A stretch of 64,000 nucleotides of DNA from Ruminiclostridium cellobioparum DSM 1351 = ATCC 15832 (lineage in GTDB: Bacteria > Bacillota > Clostridia > Acetivibrionales > DSM-1351): NCBI RefSeq assembly GCF_000621505.1, contig NZ_KK211289.1:62001-126000 (forward strand), in the 5' to 3' direction. The notes under the pieces are model-generated. The model was not told the DNA's origin and made no database searches. It was given only the letters and a program-made list of their open reading frames with translations. Positions 40,270 to 47,934 of this stretch are shown here, in pieces. Within the stretch, counting starts at the first letter, position 1. Each line of letters begins with the position of its first letter. A program made the position numbers and the translations under genes.

Positions 40270-42049
40270 GATCTTCAGACTCACCTTCCGTTTTTTCCTG
40301 CTGTATTTCGAAAAACGGCATGACCACTCTCATTATGGTACCTACATTTACTTCACTGCTTATTGCAAGTCCGTACTGTTCACCATAGTATAATTTTATC
40401 CTCTTATCCACGTTTGCAAGTCCGATACTGCTCTTTCCCATGTCCTCGGCCTGCACTTTTTTCCTGATGCCCTCCAGGTCGTCCGAACTCATACCCACAC
40501 CGTCATCCGTAATCTCAAAGATAATTCTGTCATTATCCTTCCAACCCCTGATTTTAAGATGTGCTTTACCTATTTTATCTTCGATACCGTGTATGATTGC
40601 ATTTTCAACAATGGGCTGTATAATGAGCTTTGGCACTTCACAGCCCATTATATCCGGGTCAACTTCCATATCCACTTCGAATTTATTGCTGTAACGGACT
40701 TTCTGTATTGAAATATAGCTTCCGATAAGCGAGATCTCCTCCGATATCTGTACTATATCCCTCTGATTGTTGATGCTGCTTTTCAAAAGCCTGCCAAGCT
40801 GGGAAACCATAACGACAATATCATTAATTCCGCTTAGCTTTGCCAGCCACTTTATGGAATCAAGAGTATTATAGAGAAAATGAGGGTTTATCTGTGAATG
40901 CAGTGCTTTCAGCTCAGCAAGGCGAAGCCTGTTCTGCTTTTCCAGATCCTTCTGATAGAGCTCATTCAGGTTATCCAGCATGGTATTCAGATTTTTTCCT
41001 ATATACCCGAATTCATCATTATTTTTAACGGTGACTCTAGCTGCAGTATCCCCGTTTCTAACCCTGTTCATTGTATGAATTATAGTACTGAGGGGTTTGG
41101 TCAGTCCCCGGATTATAAGAGGGGATAAAATAAGGCACATCAAAATAGCACCTATTGCCACCGCTAAAGTAGTAACCGTGATATAATTGCTGTTGATAAC
41201 CACCATTTCAACCGGAACAGAGGATATGATCCTTAGCTGATAATCATCTTTTGTTTCACTGTAACTCAGCAGCCTGTATGGTTCATCAAGATAAATCTTT
41301 TTCCCTGCCTGCATTTGAAATATTTTATCCCGGATATTGTTGTCCAGAAAGCTTCCTGACCTGTAACCAAAAGTTTCATCATATAAAATGTAATAGTTTT
41401 TGTCTGCAATGGCATATTTCATGGGAATTGCAGGATTTACGGCGCCAAGTGCGGCTTTGAAAGCCTCCTCAGGTATGTCTATGATCACATATCCCAACAC
41501 AACATTGTCTTTTTTAATGTTATGGGCAACTGCCATACAGTATCTGATACCGTTCTTTGCAGTATATCTGTTGGAGTACTCCGAGGATTCGTCATTTGAA
41601 TTGAGCTTCCTGAACACGCCCCAATCCTCGTGATTTTTTATTTCATATGCCTCGGGTATTTGAGATGTGGAAACGCTGAAGCTTCCATCGGCCTTTATCA
41701 GATGCATTGCTACCGACGTTGGTTTTCCCGCAAGCATGATATACATTTTCTGATAAATGGATGTACGGCTTTTTTCGGTAACACGTCCGGCATCAAGCAT
41801 GCTGATAATTTCCTCATCCTTGCAGAAATAGGATATGGCAGACTTATACTCATCCAGTGTTCTGCCCAGACTGTTCAATGCCTGGTCCACAGTCTCCGAG
41901 GCCTGGTTCTCAAGATTCCTCATGGATTCCCTGGAGGAAATGGTGTACGTAAGTGTCCCCAGTACCAGGACCGGTATAAAACTCATAACTGTAAAACAAA
42001 TGAATAGTTTTTTAATAAAACTCAATCTGATTTTTTTGTCAGAACGCAT
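40247..42049 (-). CDS. YesM-type sensor histidine kinase
   Basis: About 600 residues. Two membrane helices (N-terminal FIKKLFICFTVMSFIPVLVLG, and a second near 290-310) flank an extracytoplasmic dCache-like sensor of roughly 250 residues. HAMP follows (PLSTIIHTMNRVRNGD), then a short coiled linker, the His_kinase domain with the phospho-His in HSQINPHFLYNTLD, and an ATPase domain with NAIIHG and DDGVGM. This is the YesM class that senses sugars or other solutes. The start is ambiguous: ATG at 42049 is used, with in-frame ATGs at 42076 and 42118 upstream. Overlaps the response regulator gene. Confidence 0.93.
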   Translation of the reverse strand: MRSDKKIRLSFIKKLFICFTVMSFIPVLVLGTLTYTISSRESMRNLENQASETVDQALNSLGRTLDEYKSAISYFCKDEEIISMLDAGRVTEKSRTSIYQKMYIMLAGKPTSVAMHLIKADGSFSVSTSQIPEAYEIKNHEDWGVFRKLNSNDESSEYSNRYTAKNGIRYCMAVAHNIKKDNVVLGYVIIDIPEEAFKAALGAVNPAIPMKYAIADKNYYILYDETFGYRSGSFLDNNIRDKIFQMQAGKKIYLDEPYRLLSYSETKDDYQLRIISSVPVEMVVINSNYITVTTLAVAIGAILMCLILSPLIIRGLTKPLSTIIHTMNRVRNGDTAARVTVKNNDEFGYIGKNLNTMLDNLNELYQKDLEKQNRLRLAELKALHSQINPHFLYNTLDSIKWLAKLSGINDIVVMVSQLGRLLKSSINNQRDIVQISEEISLIGSYISIQKVRYSNKFEVDMEVDPDIMGCEVPKLIIQPIVENAIIHGIEDKIGKAHLKIRGWKDNDRIIFEITDDGVGMSSDDLEGIRKKVQAEDMGKSSIGLANVDKRIKLYYGEQYGLAISSEVNVGTIMRVVMPFFEIQQEKTEGESEDHDKNRCS

Positions 42050-42130
42050 TCGGCACCATCCGTCCAACGGCTTCATTTTTAGCTTTATTATAACAAATGA
42101 TTGCAATAAAGTTAACATAATTTGTGTATA

Positions 42131-43801
42131 TTAAATTACGGAAACTTTTCCTTTACTTACCCAGTTAAACAATAAAAGGGACAGAATGGTGGTAATTGTC
42201 AAAATGGAGGCCAATGCCGCCGCAGTACCGAAGCTGGAACGTACAACCTCGGTGTATATTGCGACCGAAATTGTGGCTGTTTTACCGCTATACAGCATTA
42301 TACTCGAACTCAGCTCATTTATTGTGGTTATCCAGCTCAAAATTGCACCTGACAAAACTCCCGGCGCCATCATGCGGGCAGTGATCTTGAAAAAGGTCTT
42401 CATGGGCGAAACCCCCAGATTGATGGAGGCTTCCTCTATACTTGGCTCAATCTGGTACAAAAGCGCACTGCTGGACCTGATGGTATAAGGCATTTTTCTG
42501 ATAACGTAGGCTATGATCAGTATGGCAGCCGAACCGGACAATATGATCGGCGGCTTGTTGAAGGCTACCAGCATGCATATACCTAACACGGCACCCGGAA
42601 TAACATATGGGAACATTATGAGCAGGTCGAGAAAGCTGTTGATCTTGCTTTTTCGCTTTACAATCAGGTATGACAGCAGCATGCCCGCCACTATTATTAT
42701 TGCAATGGCAATAATTGAGAAGGTGAAAGTATTTGTTATGTTTTTTGATAATTTATAGAATATCTTTTCATAGCTCTCTAAACTAAAGCCTTTTACAAAT
42801 ATGGGGCCGCTTGTTTTTACAAAAGAGGTGATGACAACAACTATCTGGGGCAGAAAAGCAACAAACGCCACAAACATGCATATTGCAGTCAACAGAATTC
42901 GCTTTGCCATGGATAGCTTTTCAATGATGGGAGGTCTCATGGCAGTCATTACGTAATTCTTTCTGGATATGACGTACTTCTGGATCAGAAGCACTGCAGT
43001 GGAGCAAAATACGATTACAACGCTGAGGGCTCCCGCCATGTTGGCATTGCCGCCCATTTCGCTCATATACTCCTCATATACCAGAACCGGAAGCACCTTA
43101 TAACCTTCCCCGATCAGCATGGGTGTACCAAAGTCGGCCAGGGAGGACATGAATACCATTATGGCTCCTGCAGCCAGTGTTGGCATGATTACCGGTATTG
43201 TAACAGTAAATACCCTCCTCAGTTTGCTGGACCCCAGATTCTCGGCCGCCTCTTCCAGGGAACGGTCGATACTGGACATTGCCCCTGAAACATACAAATA
43301 AACGTAAGGGAACAATTTTAGGGTAAATACCATGATAATCCCTCCAAAGCCGTATATCGGAGGCATGGTAATCCCTATTTTTTCAAACAGATTTGTTATG
43401 AAGCCGTTCCTTCCCAGCAGCATTATCCATGAGTAAGCTCCTATAAAAGGCGGAGACATCAGCGACATGATAATAAGGAGGTTGATAAGCTTCTTGCCGA
43501 AAACATTGAACCTCGAGGTGATATAGGCAAGTGGAACTCCCACCGCCACAGATAAAACCGTTGTGAGGACAGACACCTTCAAGCTGTTTATCAGAGTGCG
43601 GTAATAGTATGCCTTGGTAAAAAACGTCTTGTAAAACTTCATGGTGAATTCGCCTTCAGTGTTGTAAAAGCTCCTGAATATTATTGCAAACAGCGGATAT
43701 ACCAGGAATATCAGCAATAGTATTATAAACAGGTATTTTGTGATATTCCAGAAGTTGAAATGATTTTTTATCTTTCCAGCAATGCTTTGCTCATTTACCA
43801 T
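42131..43801 (-). CDS. Fe3+/sugar-phosphate-type ABC permease (two-domain)
   Basis: A 556-residue fused permease of the ThiP/FbpB/AfuB class. Two BPD_transp_1 domains lie at about 55-260 and 335-540, each with an EAA loop (LEEAAENLGSS near 183-193; IEEASINLGVS near 455-465). About 12 membrane helices can be traced. It overlaps the ATPase gene by seven bases. The class transports ferric iron, phosphonates, thiamine or hexose phosphates. With the YesMN pair and a phosphohexomutase as neighbours, hexose phosphates are plausible. Confidence 0.9.
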   Translation of the reverse strand: MVNEQSIAGKIKNHFNFWNITKYLFIILLLIFLVYPLFAIIFRSFYNTEGEFTMKFYKTFFTKAYYYRTLINSLKVSVLTTVLSVAVGVPLAYITSRFNVFGKKLINLLIIMSLMSPPFIGAYSWIMLLGRNGFITNLFEKIGITMPPIYGFGGIIMVFTLKLFPYVYLYVSGAMSSIDRSLEEAAENLGSSKLRRVFTVTIPVIMPTLAAGAIMVFMSSLADFGTPMLIGEGYKVLPVLVYEEYMSEMGGNANMAGALSVVIVFCSTAVLLIQKYVISRKNYVMTAMRPPIIEKLSMAKRILLTAICMFVAFVAFLPQIVVVITSFVKTSGPIFVKGFSLESYEKIFYKLSKNITNTFTFSIIAIAIIIVAGMLLSYLIVKRKSKINSFLDLLIMFPYVIPGAVLGICMLVAFNKPPIILSGSAAILIIAYVIRKMPYTIRSSSALLYQIEPSIEEASINLGVSPMKTFFKITARMMAPGVLSGAILSWITTINELSSSIMLYSGKTATISVAIYTEVVRSSFGTAAALASILTITTILSLLLFNWVSKGKVSVI

Positions 43802-44877
43802 AGATAAGCCTCCGTCCCTTCCTGGTCAAACAGACTGATTTTTTCAGGGTCAAAGTCGAGCCTGATCCTGTCTCCTATAGCCCTTACAAAGTCAATGTCC
43901 TTGGTGTATTCATTGGCCTCAACCACCTGGCCGCCAGGAAGCTTGATTTCATAATTTGCAAAATCTCCAAGAAAGGTATACATCTGAATTTCTCCCGGAA
44001 TGCCCCTGCCGTCGGGACCATTTATGATAAACTGTTCCGGCCTTATTGACAAAATGGCGGTTTCCAGCTTTCTTTTCAATTTTACGGGATATTCCAGGCC
44101 GCCCTCGACTTTTATAAACGTGTTCATCTTATCGTCATATCTCACCTGGACATCCAGGAAGTTGGAAGTTCCAATGAAGCCTGCAACAAATGTATTCCGG
44201 GGCCTTTTATATATATCGGCCGGCGTATCCAGCTGCATGATTTTTCCCGACTTCATTATGGCTATTCTGTCCGATATGGCAAGTGCCTCTTCCTGGTCAT
44301 GGGTAACGTATACCGTTGTTATCCCCAGATCCTTCTGCAGCTTCTTGATTATGGTTCTCATCTGGACTCTGAGCTTTGCATCCAGGTTTGAGAGCGGCTC
44401 ATCCATCAGCAGAACTCCCGGCTTTATGACAATGGCACGTGCCAGTGCAACACGCTGCTGCTGTCCCCCCGACAGCTCGGACGGCTTCCTGTCCTTTAAA
44501 TTTTTGATTTGAACCAGGTCGAGGGCCTCCATGACTTTTACCTCTATCTGGTCCTTCGGAACCTTGCGGGCCTTAAGCCCATATGCCACATTATCATATA
44601 CCGTCATGTGGGGAAATATGGCGTAATTTTGGAATACCATTCCTATATCCCTTTTATGAGCCTCTATCTGATTAATTACTTTATCTCCGAAATAAATTTC
44701 ACCGTCGTCAATTGAATTAAACCCTGCGATCATCCTCAGCAAAGTTGTCTTTCCGCAGCCTGACGGACCAAGCAGGGTAAAAAATTCACCCTCACGGATT
44801 TCACAGGATATTTTGTCTACTGCAACAAAATCATCATACTTCTTGACTACATTACAAACCTTAACACTGTGGCTCAT
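43795..44877 (-). CDS. ABC transporter ATP-binding protein (FbpC/AfuC/PotA-like)
   Basis: A 360-residue ATPase energising the two-domain permease. Walker A GPSGCGKTT near residues 39-47, signature LSGGQQQR near 136-143 and Walker B LLMDEP near 156-161. A C-terminal TOBE-type regulatory domain spans about 240-360. The start is ATG at 44877, because AAGGGG lies about nine bases before it. A structured inverted-repeat region separates it from the binding protein gene, probably to give the binding protein a higher expression level. Confidence 0.93.
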   Translation of the reverse strand: MSHSVKVCNVVKKYDDFVAVDKISCEIREGEFFTLLGPSGCGKTTLLRMIAGFNSIDDGEIYFGDKVINQIEAHKRDIGMVFQNYAIFPHMTVYDNVAYGLKARKVPKDQIEVKVMEALDLVQIKNLKDRKPSELSGGQQQRVALARAIVIKPGVLLMDEPLSNLDAKLRVQMRTIIKKLQKDLGITTVYVTHDQEEALAISDRIAIMKSGKIMQLDTPADIYKRPRNTFVAGFIGTSNFLDVQVRYDDKMNTFIKVEGGLEYPVKLKRKLETAILSIRPEQFIINGPDGRGIPGEIQMYTFLGDFANYEIKLPGGQVVEANEYTKDIDFVRAIGDRIRLDFDPEKISLFDQEGTEAYLW

Positions 44878-44898
44878 CCACTCAACCCCTTTTCTCAA

Positions 44899-45008
44899 AG
44901 CCTGGCAGTCTGTGACATCTAAAACGTATATTGTCCGGCGGAAAAATTTAACCGCCGGCAGTGTATGAATTTAAATGTATAAATTTAGATGTCATAGATT
45001 CCTGGACA
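44899..45008. promoter_or_regulatory. Structured leader between binding-protein and ATPase genes
   Basis: TGACATCTAAA (44912-44922) faces TTTAGATGTCA (44986-44996) and encloses CCGGCGG (44935-44941) with CCGCCGG (44952-44958). Imperfect pairing extends further out (CCTGG and CCAGG-type ends). On the minus strand this lies between the binding-protein stop and the ATPase start, so it may be an attenuator or mRNA-stability element. Confidence 0.5.
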
Positions 45009-45025
45009 GCTATATATTGTACAGG

Positions 45026-45056
45026 CGCCTTCCAGCTTCTGAAAGGTGCCTGCATA
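45026..45056 (-). terminator. Attenuator-like hairpin after solute-binding protein gene
   Basis: CAGGCGCCTT pairs with AAGGTGCCTG through one wobble. T-run is weak, so transcription may partly continue to the ATPase gene. Confidence 0.5.
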
Positions 45057-45121
45057 AACTGATTTCCATTATTTTTATTTAATGTATTTATCTAAAATCC
45101 CGTATTACCCGGTACCGAGGT

Positions 45122-46207
45122 TTATCCCACTATTATCTCTTTCCACTTCTCCAGGATATTCACCTTTTCCGAGGAAGCCCAGTTAAAATCATAGTCCACG
45201 AATTTTATATCCTTTATTGCAGGAAGGCCTTCGGGAGCTTCCGTATCAGTTCTTACCGACCTTCTGGAGAAGTCATTTGACATCATTGTCTGGCATTCCT
45301 TCCCAAGGACGAAATTAACGAAGATCTCTGCATTTTCCTTGTTTTTGCCGCCCTTTACTATTGCGATTCCATCGGGAACAGCCGAAGTACCTTCCGACGG
45401 ATAAATGATACCAACATCGGCACCGGCTTGAACATATTTGATGGCTTCCTTCTCAAGAGTCAGGCCAACACTGTACTCGCCATCGGACACTTTTTTATAG
45501 ACATCGCCGGAGGAGCTCAAAATCTTTCCATCCAGGTTGCCAACAAACTGTTTTACAAAATCCCAGCCCTTTCCGTCGTCTTTTCCGAAGGCGGTGAGCA
45601 TGGTGCACAGTATGGTATAGGAAGATCCGGACTTTGCAGGATCAGCGTAGGCAATTTTACCCTTTAGTTTTGCACTTGTCAGGTCGGCCCAGCCTTTCGG
45701 AACATCGGCCTCGCTTACAAGCTTCTTATTATACATGATTACCATCGGAAGGGGTGATTCACCTGTCCAGAGGTTATCCTTGCTTACATACTGCGGATCT
45801 ATACTGCTTAAATCTGCGGGTTTGAAGGTGTCGAAATATTTGCTGTATGCGGCCAGTGAATCGGCCCCGCCGCCCCAGAATACATCACACAGGGGATTGC
45901 CGCTTTCTGCTTCTATTCTTTTAAGTAATTCACCTGTTCCGGCAGCCACAAGATCCACCGTGATGCCCGTCTTTTCCTGGAATTCCTTAATACCCGCATT
46001 TAAAGGATCTGCCGGGTGCGGAGAATAAACTGTGACAGTTTTTGAACCGCCGGCTTTTGCAGTTGAGCTCTCGCTTGAAGCTACAGAAGTACTGGCTGCC
46101 GCCTGGGAACTTTCAGAGGAACTTCCGCCGGAACTTCCACAGCCAGCCACTGCCCCCATGATCATAATTGCAGCTAACATGGAACTGAGAATTTTTTTCA
46201 TTTTCAT
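45122..46207 (-). CDS. Solute-binding lipoprotein, Fe3+/hexose-phosphate class
   Basis: A 361-residue extracytoplasmic substrate-binding protein. Lipobox Cys23 (GAVAGCGSS) anchors it to the membrane; a Ser/Gly/Ala linker to about residue 55 follows. The mature protein (YSPHPADPLNAGIKEFQEKTG onward) is that of the FbpA/AfuA class that binds ferric iron, phosphonates or sugar phosphates. SPHPADPLNAG near the N-terminus is the ligand-domain start. GGGAGG supports the start. It heads an operon with the ATPase and permease on the minus strand and is divergent from the phosphohexomutase, with about 205 bases between the start codons. Confidence 0.9.
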   Translation of the reverse strand: MKMKKILSSMLAAIMIMGAVAGCGSSGGSSSESSQAAASTSVASSESSTAKAGGSKTVTVYSPHPADPLNAGIKEFQEKTGITVDLVAAGTGELLKRIEAESGNPLCDVFWGGGADSLAAYSKYFDTFKPADLSSIDPQYVSKDNLWTGESPLPMVIMYNKKLVSEADVPKGWADLTSAKLKGKIAYADPAKSGSSYTILCTMLTAFGKDDGKGWDFVKQFVGNLDGKILSSSGDVYKKVSDGEYSVGLTLEKEAIKYVQAGADVGIIYPSEGTSAVPDGIAIVKGGKNKENAEIFVNFVLGKECQTMMSNDFSRRSVRTDTEAPEGLPAIKDIKFVDYDFNWASSEKVNILEKWKEIIVG

Positions 46208-46412
46208 TTTTCTTCCTCCCGATTTTTTATTGAATATCTACAAAAATATTATTGCATCTTAGCTTTTTTTATACAATGTGACGATTCTGAACTTTTGTTG
46301 AGAATACTTGCATGTTGTTCAGATTTGCTGCCGATTCCTTGAAAAATGGCGTTGCGGGTGTTAGAATACTGCCATGAACGGTATTTACGGAAGGATTAAT
46401 GGAGGTATTGTT

Positions 46413-47825
46413 ATGATAAAATTTGGAACAGGCGGTTTTCGTGCAATAATAGCCGAAGATTTTACCCGGGAAAATCTCGAGTTCATATCCCTTGCACTTG
46501 TAAGAATAATCAAACGTGATATGAAGCAATCTTTACCCGTGGTTATTGGATATGACCGGAGATTTTTATCGGATCTGGCTTCTAAATGGATGGCCTGCGT
46601 ATTTGCAGCCGAGGGCATTAAAGTTAACCTTATAGACTATGATGCTCCAACGCCGCTTATAATGTACGAGGTCATGAAGGAAAATGCCGCATACGGCATG
46701 GCTGTCACCGCAAGTCACAATCCGGCCCGGTACAATGGAGTAAAAGTGTTCACCTCAGGCGGCAGAGATGCCACGGAAACAGTCACAAATGATATTGAGG
46801 CCCAGATCGCTCTTATATCAAAATCCGATATCCGCAGCATGGAATATTCCAGAGCAATCGCTTCAGGCCTGATAACAGTCATAAACCCACAAAATAGCTA
46901 CATTGACAGCATACTTAAAATAATTGATTCTGAAACAATTAAAAATAAGAACTTGAAGATCCTGCTTGATCCCATGTACGGCGTCAGTAAAACCACCCTC
47001 CAGACAATCCTGCTCACCTGCCGCTGCCAGGTGGATGTCATACATGACCGGCATGACACACTGTTTGGAGGAAGGCTCCCCTCCCCCAACAGTTCAACGC
47101 TGTACCACCTGTCCCAGCTGGTTGTACAGGGCGGTTACGACATGGGCATCGCAACAGACGGAGATGCCGACAGAATTGGTCTGATCGATTCCAGCGGCAC
47201 TTTTATACATCCCAATGACATCCTGGTGCTGCTGTATTTTTATCTGCACGAATTCAAAGGCTGGAAGGGGGATGTTGTAAGAAACATTGCCACAACCCAC
47301 TGCCTCGACCGGATGGCAGCCGCATTTGGAGAAAAGTGTCACGAAGTGCCGGTAGGCTTCAAGCATATTTCCTCCAAAATGCTGGAAACCGATGCCCTTA
47401 TCGGGGGCGAATCCTCGGGAGGCCTGACGGTCAGAGGGCACATACAGGGCAAGGACGGTGTTTATGCCGGATCACTTTTAGTTGAAATGATGAGTGTAAT
47501 CGGAAAGCCTTTGAATGAAATTTTGAAGGACATACACACTAAATACGGAAGTTTCCTTATGGATGAATTTGACTGTCTTATGACGGGTGAACGCAAATTG
47601 GAGCTGTCAAATCTCCTGTTCCGGGAAAAACAGATTCCGGAATTCCCATGGGCTATAGATAAAATTTCATACCTTGACGGCTGCAAGATATATTTCAAAG
47701 ACGGCGGTTGGGTCATCTGCCGTTTCTCCGGAACCGAGCCTGTCCTGAGAATTTTCAGTGAAATGCCGTCCCTGGAGGACGCCAAAAGTGTAATAAATAC
47801 ATTCCGCAGCTTTCTTCAGCTTTAG
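46413..47825 (+). CDS. Phosphoglucomutase/phosphomannomutase
   Basis: A 470-residue alpha-D-phosphohexomutase interconverting hexose-1-phosphate and hexose-6-phosphate. Family landmarks: catalytic Ser101 in TASHNP, Mg site TDGDADR near 244-250, sugar loop GGESSGG near 336-342, and phosphate loop RFSGTEP near 440. Start is ATG at 46413 with GGAGG seven bases upstream. It is divergent from the binding lipoprotein gene and convergent with the GH94 gene, so it can use glucose-1-phosphate from GH94 phosphorolysis or imported hexose phosphate; this linkage is inferred from position. Confidence 0.93.
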   Translation: MIKFGTGGFRAIIAEDFTRENLEFISLALVRIIKRDMKQSLPVVIGYDRRFLSDLASKWMACVFAAEGIKVNLIDYDAPTPLIMYEVMKENAAYGMAVTASHNPARYNGVKVFTSGGRDATETVTNDIEAQIALISKSDIRSMEYSRAIASGLITVINPQNSYIDSILKIIDSETIKNKNLKILLDPMYGVSKTTLQTILLTCRCQVDVIHDRHDTLFGGRLPSPNSSTLYHLSQLVVQGGYDMGIATDGDADRIGLIDSSGTFIHPNDILVLLYFYLHEFKGWKGDVVRNIATTHCLDRMAAAFGEKCHEVPVGFKHISSKMLETDALIGGESSGGLTVRGHIQGKDGVYAGSLLVEMMSVIGKPLNEILKDIHTKYGSFLMDEFDCLMTGERKLELSNLLFREKQIPEFPWAIDKISYLDGCKIYFKDGGWVICRFSGTEPVLRIFSEMPSLEDAKSVINTFRSFLQL

Positions 47826-47869
47826 AACAACAGTCCTACCCTGGTTTCAACCACAGCTGAAACCCTTCT

Positions 47870-47924
47870 GCACAATCGGCCAGGAGGCTGCCCGTTAATT
47901 GAGCAGCCTCCTGGCCGATTGTGC
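47870..47924. terminator. Bidirectional terminator between mutase and GH94 genes
   Basis: A perfect 22-base stem (47870-47891 with 47903-47924; GCACAATCGGCC at its base) with an 11-base loop lies between convergent genes, 45 bases after the mutase stop and 11 before the GH94 stop. T runs are weak on both sides, so the long stem itself probably drives termination. Confidence 0.75.
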
Positions 47925-47934
47925 ATTGTAATAT

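Noticed and set aside
39181-40323. Plus-strand ORF of 380 residues antisense to HAD and response regulator genes
   Set aside because: Spans two real genes and the gap between them on the other strand; translation has no recognisable domain.
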